Assembly (NCBI RefSeq): GCF_015356825.1
Contig: NZ_JAACYW010000078.1
Span: 1 to 40,675, forward strand
Length of the DNA stretch: 40,675 nucleotides
Reading direction: 5' to 3'
Origin: Catenulispora rubra
Lineage (GTDB): Bacteria > Actinomycetota > Actinomycetes > Streptomycetales > Catenulisporaceae
Both the position numbers and the translations under genes were made by a program. Positions 1 to 8,267 of this stretch are shown here, piece by piece (position 1 is the first letter of the stretch; each line of letters begins with the position of its first letter). Under the pieces are notes generated by a model that was not told the origin of the DNA, ran no database searches, and saw only the letters and a list, made by a program, of their open reading frames with translations.

Positions 1-2
1 CC

Positions 3-140
3 GGCGCCGAAGCCGTCCTCAAACTCCGGGCCCTGATCTCCAACGGAGACTTCGAGGACTACTGGCGCTACCACGTCAAGCAAGAACACCAACGTAACCA
101 CACAGCCCGCTACCAGCAGCAATACCAACTCACAGCCTGA
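3..140 (+). pseudogene. C-terminal end of an ISKra4-family-like transposase (partial at window edge)
   Basis: An open frame enters from the left edge and stops at TGA 138-140, giving 45 residues that begin GAEAVLKLRALISNGDF and continue with an aromatic, basic tail containing YWRYH and QEHQRNH. This combination is what I recognise from the C-terminus of ISKra4-group transposases in Streptomyces and relatives. The catalytic part lies outside the window, so intactness cannot be judged; the type is given as pseudogene only because the gene is incomplete here. No terminal inverted repeat is evident just downstream. Family assignment is from memory of the motif, not from a search. Confidence 0.6.
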
Positions 141-387
141 CCCGCGAAGTCACTCCACATCATCTGCACCACGAGCCAACTGCACTCAAGCAGATATGCA
201 GAGTATGCGTTCGATCCTTGCTGTCCGTGCACTACGGCGCCCTCACCGAGCAGATGTGTGCTTTCGCGATAGGCGGCGTCGTTTCTCGGTGGTTGGCACG
301 TAGATGCGTGGGACGGAGATCGTCCACACGGGCGCGATGTGATGCCGCTTAGTCGACGTCAGCGACGGCTCGTGTTCCGCTGACCCC
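141..387. other. Intergenic stretch, no gene recognised
   Basis: Between the transposase tail and the small zinc-finger-like ORF no reading frame has actinomycete-like codon bias. The stretch probably contains the right end of the upstream element, but no clear inverted repeat was found. Confidence 0.4.
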
Positions 388-597
388 ATGACGATCAACC
401 ACCTTCCTCGTGGCGAGTTTCGAAGGCTTTGGGATGAATTCACAGAAGCTCGGAGGATGCGTGACGCCGCGCCCCCTGAGTGTCCTGTCTGCGACCAGGG
501 CATCGCGAGCGAACGGCAGATACGGCCCAAGTTCGAGATGTGGACTATGACGTTTACGCCTTGCGGCCATGTCGTGCAGGCATCGCCAGACGAATGA
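388..597 (+). CDS. Small hypothetical protein with CPVC/CGH putative zinc site
   Basis: The 69-residue product starts MTINHLPRGEFRRLWDE. It carries CPVC near residue 32 and CGH near residue 59, spaced like one small Cys/His zinc site. The composition (charged, aromatic, few Arg/Pro runs) looks like a real protein rather than a frame shadow. ATG 388 is used; no strong ribosome site precedes it. It stands alone between transposon debris and another orphan. I do not recognise a named family. The metal site is an inference from four ligand-type residues. Confidence 0.5.
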   Translation: MTINHLPRGEFRRLWDEFTEARRMRDAAPPECPVCDQGIASERQIRPKFEMWTMTFTPCGHVVQASPDE

Positions 598-970
598 CGC
601 CGTGGCGAGCGGCGTCATCGATGTAGGTAGCACGGATTGCGTTGGCCTGCCGCTAATGAGACCCGAACGAGCCACAAAGTAGAGCTTTCGTGCCGTTCGG
701 AGCATGCGAGGTACCAAGGTACGGACGCCGCTCTTGCGTGCTGGCGTCCGGAAGGGGAACCCTTTGCGAACAGCCTTGACCTGGGCGTTCTTATGGCCGC
801 GGCCTGTGGGCTGCGACTGGAAGTCCGGCTCCCACAGCCTGATCGGCGGCGGGTGCGGGGGACCCCCGGATTGCGTGCACTGGACGGCAGCTCGATGCTA
901 AGGACATGAGAATACAGCGGAGACGTGCGCTACTCGCCACGGAGAGCTTTCTCGTCCGCCGGGCCCAGCG
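598..970. other. Gap without a supportable gene
   Basis: Frames open here, but their translations are rich in Arg, Pro and Cys and lack convincing third-position GC bias. No RNA gene or clear repeat was seen. Confidence 0.4.
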
Positions 971-2056
971 ATGACACCGGATCCCGACGACCCACGCCTT
1001 TTCGACCCCGCCAAGCAGGCCGCTGCTAAAGCTCATCTCCTGGAGCAAAAAAGGCGTGTGGTGTCGAAGGCAAAGGCTCTCGATGACGCCGCCAACGCCG
1101 CCAAAGCACGCCCGGCGGCTGGTGACCCCTCGGCGCTCGACCGTTCGGTCCGCACGGCCCTGCTGCACTGGTGCGATTCCGCAAACATCCGCACGGTTGT
1201 CGACCAAACACCAGTGCTCGTTGGCAAGAAGGTCAAGATGCGGGCGGAGCCGCTCGCAGGATCAGGATACGGCGGGTCGGCCACGTTCGCCGTGCACCAG
1301 GACATGGGATTGGTCAGGAGAATTCTCGCTCGTCTGCACAGGCAGCGACATCCTATGCCCCCCTTCGGGACCACGACCAAGGCCTCTGGCCTGATCGTGT
1401 CGCGCGACTCCTGGCCGGCGAGTGTTTCCCGGTTCAGCGGGCAGGGCCGTCACTACTTCACCGACGAGGACGGGCAGGAATCTGGACTGCTTGTCGTGAC
1501 CAGGACGTCCTACGGGGTCACGGAGACCTCAGCCATGCTCAATAAGATCGAGGTACCGCTGGCGCCCGGCGCGGCCATCACCGCCAACGGTGCCTTCGGG
1601 CGGAAGGGGACGAAACACAAGGTGTACGCCTCCAAGGACCCGCGCCTGAAGGCGGAACTGCTCACACCGGGCCAGGACGGCAACCTCAGCCTGATCGCAC
1701 ATGTGCGCAACCTCGTCGAAGAAACCATAGAGCTGATCCGAGACGAGAACCGGGGTGATGAGCCCGGCCCGCCCATCGAACTGACCGACACCATCCTCAT
1801 GGAAGCGGCCGGCGGCTACCTGAACCCGGATGGATTCGGGCTGGTGCAGATCACGCCTGACACGAGGGAGATCACCGTCGATGAAGGGCAGCCCGCACAT
1901 GTCGACGTGGAGATCCAGCCCGGGGAGGCGGCCGGCACGGAGTTCCAGACCTCTTACGCGCTGCGTCTGACCAACGCCGACGACCCGGACGACTTCGTGA
2001 TCAGCGGCATCGTGATGATCGACGGCCAGGGTGACACGGTGCGGATCCAGATTTGA
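971..2056 (+). CDS. Hypothetical 361-residue protein, no recognised domain
   Basis: The protein begins MTPDPDDPRLFDPAKQ and has an Ala/Lys-rich helical first 60 residues. A mixed basic middle follows (RRILARLHRQRHP near 116-128). The acidic, Thr/Val-rich final third looks like beta strands (TDTILMEAAGGYLNPDG, VDVEIQPGEAAGTEF). There is no signal peptide and no membrane segment, so a cytoplasmic location is inferred. Codon bias is strong throughout, which makes it a real gene. It stands alone, between gaps. I do not recognise the family. The C-terminal part could be an immunoglobulin-like or nucleic-acid-binding beta domain, but nothing in the sequence decides this. Confidence 0.75.
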   Translation: MTPDPDDPRLFDPAKQAAAKAHLLEQKRRVVSKAKALDDAANAAKARPAAGDPSALDRSVRTALLHWCDSANIRTVVDQTPVLVGKKVKMRAEPLAGSGYGGSATFAVHQDMGLVRRILARLHRQRHPMPPFGTTTKASGLIVSRDSWPASVSRFSGQGRHYFTDEDGQESGLLVVTRTSYGVTETSAMLNKIEVPLAPGAAITANGAFGRKGTKHKVYASKDPRLKAELLTPGQDGNLSLIAHVRNLVEETIELIRDENRGDEPGPPIELTDTILMEAAGGYLNPDGFGLVQITPDTREITVDEGQPAHVDVEIQPGEAAGTEFQTSYALRLTNADDPDDFVISGIVMIDGQGDTVRIQI

Positions 2057-2530
2057 CGCACGCTGCCCCGGCGCAGGGCGCCCCAGCGCAGAACGCATAC
2101 ACCGCTTGACTGGGCGGAAGCCTTACCTTGTGGCTCGTTCGGGTCTCGTTAACGGCAGCCGCGTTGGTCGACCGCTCGGTGCCAAGGACGTTGAAAGATC
2201 GGTGCCAAGCGCCGTGAAAGGTTCGAGGCTCTCAGCGAGGTCACAGGCTCGCGGCAGTGCCATCTATCGCGAAAGCGCACAGCAGAACTTGCGACGTGAC
2301 GCGACAGGTGGCACTTTGCCTCGATATTCGGCATCAAGAGCGCTATCAAAGTGAGCTGCCTGTTCAGAAGTGTCCTGTCTCAACGAACCAGGCAGTCGTA
2401 GATCGTAATGAGACGTAGCGTCACGCGGAGCGCGCCAGACGAGTGCGGTCGTGGTGCCGGCGGGCGTGGGCTGGAACCGTCATTGGGTTCGGGCGTGGTC
2501 AGGGTGAACCAGTAGCCGCGTATAAGAGTC
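2057..2530. other. Gap without a supportable gene
   Basis: The stretch between the orphan 361-residue gene and the hairpin behind the esterase gene has lower GC bias and only short frames. No recognisable element was found. Confidence 0.4.
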
Positions 2531-2568
2531 GGCCCCGGAGCTCTGAATGCAGATCAGCTTCCGGGGCC
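2531..2568 (-). terminator. Hairpin downstream of the SGNH esterase gene
   Basis: Left arm GGCCCCGGAGCT (2531-2542) pairs with right arm AGCTTCCGGGGCC (2556-2568), with one bulged base and a 13-nt loop. It begins about 20 nt beyond the esterase stop codon on the minus strand. There is no clear U-tract, which is common for actinomycete terminators. Confidence 0.6.
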
Positions 2569-2589
2569 GCGGCTCGGGTTCAGCTCGTT

Positions 2590-3605
2590 CTAGGACTGGG
2601 GGAAGGCGGTGGGGAAGGTTTGCTGGAGGAGTCCGGCGATCTGGTAGTGGCCGATGGCGTTGGGGTGTCCTGCGGCCCAGCGTGCGAGGTCGTCTGGGAG
2701 GTAGATCGGGGCGTCGACGCCGAAGACCCGCTTGCCTCTGGTCTGGCAGGCGTCGTGGCCTTCGAACGGTGAGTAGGTGTCGGTGTAGGCCACCTGGAAG
2801 CTCGGGTCGGCGGCGGCGAGAGCTTCGGCGGTGTTCTTGATGGAGGTGTTCATCTGCTTGAGCTGGTCGCGCAGCCAGGTGATGTCGGCCTGGGTGACCG
2901 GGCCGACGCCGGTGTCGCGGGGCTTTGGGTTCTCGTTGTCGGCGCACGCGGTGCTGTCTTCGGGCAGGATCGCCGGGTAGCCCAGGACCAGCACCTTGGC
3001 CTTCGTGGCCCTGTCGTGGATCTCAACCAGGGCGCTCTTGATGGCGCCGCTCATCACGCCGAAGTCGATCGGGTAGCGGGGGTTGCCGGCGTTGTGCCGG
3101 TCCTGGCAGGGGTGAGTGTCGTTGCCCGGGTTCGGCACGCCGGTCTGGTCGTTGGCACAGTCGATGAAGGTGATGCTCAGCCCGCTGTCGTTGCCGCCCA
3201 TCTGGAACGTCATGTACTTGGTCTCCGGTGTGACCTCGTCGATCATCGCCGGGATCTTGCCGGGGTCGGCGGACTCCCAGAACCCTCCCCGGCCCGGGGA
3301 TCCGGTTCCGGGCCACACGCCCTTGATGAGCGTTGCGCCGCTGCACGTGGTGTCGGTCAGGTCCCACGCCTCCCGCCACGCGAGCAGGTGCGCGTAGTCG
3401 GCCCCTGAGCGAACGCAGCTCTCGTCGCCCGGGACCGGCGGGAACACCCCGACACCGGCGGCATAAGAATCCCCGATCGCCACATACCTGGGTTGGGGGT
3501 CTCAGCAGCGGCAGCGAACGCGCTGGCAGGAAACACGGCGGCGGCGAGCGCAGTCGGGCCCAGCCGGAGCGCCCTGCGCCGGCTCCGAGAAATCGGCTTG
3601 GACAT
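2590..3605 (-). pseudogene. Secreted SGNH/GDSL esterase-lipase, frameshifted after the signal peptide
   Basis: The start is ATG 3603-3605 (MSKPISRSRRRALRLG), preceded by GGAGGA with five to six bases of spacing. A basic n-region and Ala-rich core ending ASAFAAAAE form a signal peptide. The mature part is in another frame: VAIGDSYAAG (block I, nucleophile Ser), MGGNDSG (block III) and AGHPNAIGHY (block V His) identify an SGNH hydrolase acting outside the cell on esters or lipids. The two frames join if one G is added to the G5 run at 3495-3499 (C5 on the coding strand), restoring TPQPRYVAIGDS and a 338-residue protein. Either a true one-base deletion or a homopolymer sequencing error explains this. 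A start at 3483 alone would lack any export signal. Confidence 0.8.
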
Positions 3606-4105
3606 ACGTGTTCCTCCCACGAAAACAGACCTGGTCCCTCGGTGCAGGCTGCGCTGAGCGAATCGAATTCGATCATGAAAATCGGAATCAGTACGCCCGA
3701 CGTGTCGGAGGCGGTCGCGGGTTCACCCAAATGGCCGGATGCGACAGTCCCCGGCCGAGCCCATCATCGGGCGAAGTTTGGCAGCATTCGAAGTGGTTGA
3801 GTTCGGTGCCGTCGAGGACGCGGCGTCCATTCTGCGGATCCCCCGCAAGGAGCTGCGGCAGATTCTTGAAGATCCAAGCCTTACTGACCTGCGGGGTTGA
3901 GGCGTGCTCCAGTAGTCACAGGTGGTGCCAAGCAGGTTGGCGCACCTATGTCGCAATTCGATGGGCCGTGGGACTGCTGCGACTTGTGATGGTCGTGACT
4001 GCTGACCCGACGAGTGTCCGACGGGGAAGGTTGACTGTCCCTCGATCGATATACATGCCCGGCGGCCTCGGCCGATCACCGGGAGGACAGCGGTGGAGGT
4101 TCACG
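3606..4105. other. Intergenic region with a short HTH-like ORF remnant
   Basis: Most of this stretch is non-coding. At 3778-3900 (+) a TTG-initiated frame could encode about 40 residues including FGAVEDAASILRIPRKELRQ, which resembles a short helix-turn-helix. It lacks a ribosome site and is best read as a remnant. A TTGACT hexamer near 4030 followed by TACATG could be a weak promoter for the next gene. Confidence 0.3.
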
Positions 4106-4825
4106 GTGCAGGAAGACGTCATGACGGCCGGGGCGGGGTTGCGGGTCTACCCCGGGCCCGCGGAGGTGTTCGTCGCCGACCAGGCCGAACTGGCGAGGCA
4201 TTTGCACCCGTTGATCTCGATCGATCTCGCCGGGGTGGATCCGGCCTGGCATGGATGGATCCACGTGGTGAGCCCGTTGGAGCCGACCGAGGGCTACCTC
4301 GGCGACCACACGGAAACCTTCCACTCGCCCCTGCAGAAACCCAACTGGCTCGGGTTCTCGATGGAGGACGACCGCTACCGTCTGCTCGGCGACTGGCGCT
4401 ACTTTGCGCGGGCGACAACGCCCGAGGAACTGCCCGATCCATGGCCCGGGTTCCGTATGCAGCTCCACGAGCACTGCGAGACCGAGGAACGCAGTTACCT
4501 GGCGCACCGGGACGCCTTCCGCCGTGACGGCATCCTGCTCATGCGCCGGGAGGACGGCTCTCCGCGGTTCGACGGGGCTGATGCTGTGGCCTTCCTGGAG
4601 CAGCTCGGTGGCGAGGCGGATGCGCACGGCAATTGGGTTCAGCCCGATCTGTTCGATATCGAGTACGACGACCAGATCGCGTGGCCGGTGAGCCCGGCCG
4701 GGAATCCGTTCCGATTCGTGGCGTCGGTGCCGGGCTGGCACTACCGGCGCAGCGGCGCCGACTCGATTCTGCTGTTCTTCGAACCCGTTGACCGGCTCGC
4801 GCTGCTGACTTTCGACTGGAGCTGA
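4106..4825 (+). CDS. Hypothetical 239-residue protein
   Basis: GTG 4106 is chosen because GGAGGT (4095-4100) sits five bases upstream; the in-frame ATG at 4121 is the alternative. The open frame extends further upstream, but without coding character. The product is acidic and rich in Trp, Phe, His and Asp (LGDWRYFARA, VPGWHYRRSGADSIL, ending LTFDWS). It has no signal peptide or membrane helix. The C-terminal SILLFFEPVDRLALLTFDW looks like beta strands. I do not recognise the family with confidence; it has the feel of immunity-type or DUF1963-like cytoplasmic proteins, but this is not established. It sits directly before an IS3 fragment. Confidence 0.75.
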   Translation: MQEDVMTAGAGLRVYPGPAEVFVADQAELARHLHPLISIDLAGVDPAWHGWIHVVSPLEPTEGYLGDHTETFHSPLQKPNWLGFSMEDDRYRLLGDWRYFARATTPEELPDPWPGFRMQLHEHCETEERSYLAHRDAFRRDGILLMRREDGSPRFDGADAVAFLEQLGGEADAHGNWVQPDLFDIEYDDQIAWPVSPAGNPFRFVASVPGWHYRRSGADSILLFFEPVDRLALLTFDWS

Positions 4826-4910
4826 GGCCAGGGGGAGGAGGTGCCGGTGGATCCTCTTAGCAGTTGGTGAGTCCCTGGGACCCCCGCGACGCCACGGTGG
4901 AGCAGTGGGC

Positions 4911-4930
4911 TGACCCCCGAGTTGTAGACA
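4911..4930 (+). repeat. Putative left terminal inverted repeat of an IS3-family element
   Basis: TGACCCCCGAGTTGTAGACA begins 62 bp before the OrfA start, the usual position of an IS3 left end. No matching right end (its reverse complement) was found downstream, consistent with a truncated element. It shares the core CCCCCGAGTTG with the element end near 40549. Confidence 0.45.
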
Positions 4931-4972
4931 CCTTGATACTTGGATCCGAGGTGGATCCGCTTGGAGAGGTGA

Positions 4973-5281
4973 ATGACGCGTATGGGACGGCTATCGAAGT
5001 ACTCCCCGGAGTTCCGGGATGACGCTGTGAAGCTGGTGTTGGACTCGATCCCGCCGCGCAGGGTCGCTGATGTGGCTCGTGAGCTGGGCCTGGTTCCGGA
5101 GACGTTGCGCAACTGGGTGGTGGCGGCCGAGAAGCACCGGGTGTCGGCGGCTGCCGGCGGGCTGGATGCGGCCGAGCGGACCGAGTTGGCGGTGCTGCGC
5201 CGCCGGGTGCGGGTGTTGGAGGAGGAGAAGGAGATTCTGCGCAAGGCCACCCAGTTTTTTGCGCGCGAGACGAACCGCTGA
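4973..5281 (+). pseudogene. IS3-family transposase OrfA (element truncated, OrfB missing)
   Basis: The 102-residue product has the OrfA layout. An HTH_Tnp_1 region comes first (KYSPEFRDDAVKLVLD, VADVARELGLVPETLRNWV). A leucine-zipper-like tail follows (LAVLRRRVRVLEEEKEILRK), then TQFFARETNR. OrfA binds the terminal repeats and normally provides the N-terminus of the OrfAB transposase by frameshifting. A TTTTTT run precedes the stop. Directly afterwards no DDE-bearing OrfB exists; unrelated sequence begins within about 40 bases. The element is therefore inactive unless supplied in trans. OrfA itself is intact, but the mobile unit is broken. Confidence 0.85.
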
Positions 5282-5365
5282 ACCGCCGCTACCGGGGACC
5301 TGGACCTATCGCCTATCAGCTGACGGGGCACCGGGGCCCATCTTGCCTGGCGCGTCGCTGCCGCT

Positions 5366-5483
5366 GGTGATGGCCGAGTCCCGGCACCGTAAGCCGGAGA
5401 ACCTGCGTCGTTACTTCAAGAAGTCCCCGGACACAATCACCGAGATCACGGCCCTGCTCACATCCGGCGACATGCGGCGTTGA
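5366..5483 (+). pseudogene. Possible C-terminal remnant of a tyrosine recombinase/integrase
   Basis: The frame encodes VMAESRHRKPENLRRYF followed by a short tail ending SGDMRR. The SRHxxxENLRRYxxPS pattern resembles the extreme C-terminus of streptomycete phage-type integrases or plasmid recombinases, just before the catalytic Tyr region ends. No upstream catalytic domain remains. The boundary with the IS3 fragment is abrupt. The assignment is tentative. Confidence 0.35.
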
Positions 5484-5805
5484 CATCCGAAGCTCCGCAC
5501 CGACTCCGCCCGCGCCACCAACCTGCTGCGGGCACTACTCGTCCCGACGAGCCGCGAAGTCGGCCGCTGACGGATGATCTACGCCGAAGACGCCAGCCCC
5601 GACCAGCACGAGAACCCACGAACCCTGCCACACCAGTACCCTGACCAGTCGATTCAACATGGTGGATCTTCGATGGCGAAGACGAAGATCATCACAGGGC
5701 GCATGAGCTGCGGTTGCAGGATTGGCGGGGCTGATCTGGCTTCCGCCTCGGTGGTGCAGGGCCATGCAGGCGTCTGTTTCCGAGTCGGCGGGCCAGCGTG
5801 GCACG
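5484..5805. other. Gap before the GntR regulator, no supportable gene
   Basis: The frames in this region are short and biased towards His, Pro and Arg. It appears to be debris between the recombinase remnant and the regulator promoter. Confidence 0.4.
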
Positions 5806-5886
5806 TATAATCGTCTATCGATTGATCTGGACTGACGATGTGGTACAGACCTTTCGTGTACTACTCGATATCGTTAGTCGATGAAT
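5806..5886 (+). promoter_or_regulatory. Promoter and two FCD-regulator operator boxes of the first GntR gene
   Basis: TATAAT (5806-5811) is a perfect -10 hexamer. It is followed at once by TCGTCTATCGATT (5811-5823), which matches the box TCGATTATCGATT before the paralogous regulator at 11 of 13 positions. A weaker second box, TCGTTAGTCGATG (5871-5883), lies about 60 bp further on, just before the ribosome site. Overlap with the -10 element suggests autorepression. Confidence 0.6.
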
Positions 5887-5899
5887 AGGGAGGAGTACA

Positions 5900-6547
5900 G
5901 TGTCGGCCAACTTCACCGAGGCGCTGCCCAAAACGCTGCTGTCTGACCAGGTCTACGCCATGGTGCGAGGCATGATCTTGGACGGCTCGCTGCAGCCGGG
6001 GGCCCGGATTGTCGAGTCCGAGATCGCTCGGCAACTGGGGGTCAGCCAGGCGCCGGTGCGTGAGGCCATCAAACGGCTCGCCTTCGAGGGGCTGGTCACC
6101 GCAGTACCTCGGCGCGGAAGCTACGTCGCAAAGATCTCCGAGGCCGAGGCGCAGGATGCCCGTGAGGTACGTGCGCTGCTTGAGGAGAGCGCGGCACGCG
6201 ACGCAGTCGAGAACTTCGACGCTGAAGCGCGACGGACGCTTGAAGAACTGGTGGAGGGAATGCGTAGTGCCGCGCGCGAGACCGACCTCGCGGCGTTCCG
6301 CAGCCATGACATGGCCTTCCACCGCGCGGTGATCGAACTGGGCGGCAACAGTTATCTGCCGCGGTTGTGGGCCGTGATGGAGTCGAGTCTGCTGAGCCTG
6401 CGTGTGGTCGGCGACCCGGGTTTCACCGGTAGCTGGACAGAGATGGCAGAGAGTCACCAGGCTTTGGTCGAGGCCTTGGCCAGCGGGAACAAGGGCCGGG
6501 CGGCTGCGGCTTTCCACCGCCACGCCTCCGGCGGCGAGGGTACCTGA
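5900..6547 (+). CDS. GntR-family transcriptional regulator, FCD (FadR) subfamily
   Basis: GTG 5900 follows AGGAG with a short spacer. Residues about 10-80 form a winged helix (VYAMVRGMILDGSL, VSQAPVREAIKRL, RRGSYVAKI). Residues about 85-205 are an FCD effector domain with its likely metal ligands in SHDMAFH, ESHQALVEAL and FHRHASG. FCD regulators usually repress sugar-acid or organic-acid catabolism and release DNA on binding the acid. The protein is closely related to the regulator at 11188-11820, with near-identical recognition helices (SQAPVRE/D), so both probably bind the same box. It converges on the alpha-hydroxy-acid oxidase gene. Two candidate operators precede it. Confidence 0.9.
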   Translation: MSANFTEALPKTLLSDQVYAMVRGMILDGSLQPGARIVESEIARQLGVSQAPVREAIKRLAFEGLVTAVPRRGSYVAKISEAEAQDAREVRALLEESAARDAVENFDAEARRTLEELVEGMRSAARETDLAAFRSHDMAFHRAVIELGGNSYLPRLWAVMESSLLSLRVVGDPGFTGSWTEMAESHQALVEALASGNKGRAAAAFHRHASGGEGT

Positions 6548-6888
6548 TCGCCGCTTGCACAGGGCCTGGTTAGGGGTGGCTCGATGCGACGCCGGTCGTG
6601 ATGACCGTGACGTGTGCTCTTCGAAGAGAGCCTGCTGCGAAGTCGCGAACTCGTCGTTGACTCGGTGGGGCTGCCGAACGCCGAACGCCGAACGCCGAAC
6701 GCCGAGCGCCAGCGCTGCGAGGCTTGGCGCGGCTGCCTGATCCCTGACCCGTGTCACCAGGTGCTGTTCGAGCATGCCTGGGTGCGTGACGACCTTGACG
6801 TCGGACGCCCGGGCGCCGGGTTCGGGCGGAAGATCCGGGCCGCCTTGACCGATCTGCGCGGCCTACTACCAGCATTTGAGGTAGCAAC
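6548..6888. other. Intergenic region with a heptanucleotide tandem repeat
   Basis: No gene is supported between the convergent GntR and oxidase genes. The notable feature is the tandem repeat annotated separately at 6673-6707. Confidence 0.4.
6673..6707. repeat. Heptamer tandem repeat (GCCGAAC x4 plus one variant)
   Basis: Four exact copies of GCCGAAC run from 6673 to 6700, followed by the variant GCCGAGC (6701-6707). It lies between two convergent genes. The unit length is not a multiple of three, so it is not a coding repeat. Confidence 0.85.
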
Positions 6889-8118
6889 TCAGTCCGCGTC
6901 TTGTGGGATTGGCAGGAGGCGGCGTAGCTGCGTGACATGCCTGGCTTCGAGCTCATCGATGGTGTGGACGCCGAGCAACTTCATGGTGCGCACGACCTCC
7001 GAGGTGAGGATCGCGATGGCATGGTCCACACCTGCGCGGCCCCCGGCCGTCAGCACGTACAGCTAGGCGCGGCCGATGAGGGTGAACTTCGCGCCGAGCG
7101 CGATCGAGGCCACGATGTCGGCGCCGGTCATGATGCCGGTGTCGACTAGCACCTCGACGTCCTTCCCGACCTCGCGCACCACCTCCGGGAGCAGGTAGAA
7201 CGGGACAGGTGCCCGGTCCAGCTGGTGGCCGCCGTGGGTGGAGAGCAAAATGCCGTCCACGCCGAGGTTGGCGAGCCTCATGGAGTCCGCGACGGTCTGC
7301 ACGCCCTTGACGACGATCTTGCCCGGCCACATCTCGCGGATGATCCGCAGGTCCTCGTAGCCGATGGACGGGTCCATCGCGGCGTCGAGTAGTTCGCCGA
7401 CAGTGCCGCCTGTGGAGGACAGCGACGCGAACTCCAGCTTCGGCCTGCTCAGGAAGTCCCACCACCACCAGGGGCGCGGGATCGCGTTCAGGACCGTGCC
7501 CAGGCCCAGCTGGGGCGGAATCGAGAACCCGTTGCGCTTGTCCCTCAAACGCGCACCGGCGACCGGAGAGTCGACCGTGAAGAACAGGGTGTCGTAACCG
7601 GCCTGCGCCGCCCGGCGGGTCAGGCTGTAGGAGAATTCCCGCTCCCGCATAACGTAGAGCTGGAACCACTTCCGCCCCGCTGGGTTCGCCGCCTTGACAT
7701 CCTCGATCGACGTCGTGCCCAGCGTCGAGAGTGTGAACGGGATGCCCGCCGCGCCGGCGCGTTCGCCCTCGGTCTGCATCAACCGAGTGAAACCAGTCGG
7801 TGCGATTCCGAACGGCAACGCCGACACCCCGCCCAGAACCTGCGTCGTGGTGTCCACATGCGAAACGTCCCTGAGGATGCCGGGGTGGAACTCCACGTCC
7901 TCGAACGCCTGGCGTGCGCGGGCGAGGGACAGCTCATACTCGGCCGCACCGTCGGTGTAGTCGAACACCGCCTTCGGCGTGCGGCGTTTGGCGGCGGCCC
8001 GCAGGTCGTGGATCGTCAGGGCCGCGCCCAGCCGACGTTTCCTCGCGTCCCGCTCCGGCTTCATGAACTCGATCAGGGCGAAGATCTCGTCCGGTTTCGG
8101 GAACTGGCGCTGGACCAT
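6889..8118 (-). pseudogene. FMN-dependent alpha-hydroxy-acid (L-lactate) oxidase/dehydrogenase with an in-frame amber codon
   Basis: ATG 8118 opens a frame with the family features: FDYTDGAAEYE near residue 54, LPFGIAPTGF, QLYVMRERE, VVKGVQT and STHGGHQLDRAP near 293. It is stopped by TAG at 7063-7065, where relatives read Tyr (GRAYLYG). The same frame then continues 57 further codons with normal family sequence (ILTSEVVRTMKLLGVHTIDE, VTQLRRLLPIPQD) to TGA 6889-6891, a full length of 409 residues. One point mutation therefore removes the last helices. A second oddity is HGGH where the family has HGGR, losing the substrate-carboxylate Arg. The intact enzyme would oxidise L-lactate or a similar 2-hydroxy acid to the keto acid, which fits the lactate expected from the neighbouring pathway. 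Confidence 0.85.
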
Positions 8119-8175
8119 GGGAGGACTCCGGGGCGGTGGTAGCCGGGTGCGGGTGGTTCTGCGAGGAAGTGAGGA

Positions 8176-8206
8176 GTGCCGGCCGGGTCGAAGACCCGGC
8201 CGGCAC
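8176..8206 (-). terminator. Perfect 14-bp hairpin between the beta-helix and oxidase genes
   Basis: GTGCCGGCCGGGTC (8176-8189) and GACCCGGCCGGCAC (8193-8206) are exact complements around a GAA loop. The hairpin lies about 60 nt beyond the beta-helix stop and 58 nt before the oxidase start on the minus strand. It should terminate or attenuate transcription between the two genes. Confidence 0.75.
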
Positions 8207-8267
8207 GTCGACGCGCTCGAATTCGATGCCTCCTATCCGCGGGCGGGCCGGGGGAGCGGCCTGGCCA

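Noticed and set aside
3608..4105. N-terminal extension of the 239-residue hypothetical protein
   Set aside because: The extension has no coding bias, and a perfect ribosome site precedes GTG 4106.
6673..6707. Short tandem repeat considered as a CRISPR array
   Set aside because: Units are seven bases without spacers and no cas gene is present.
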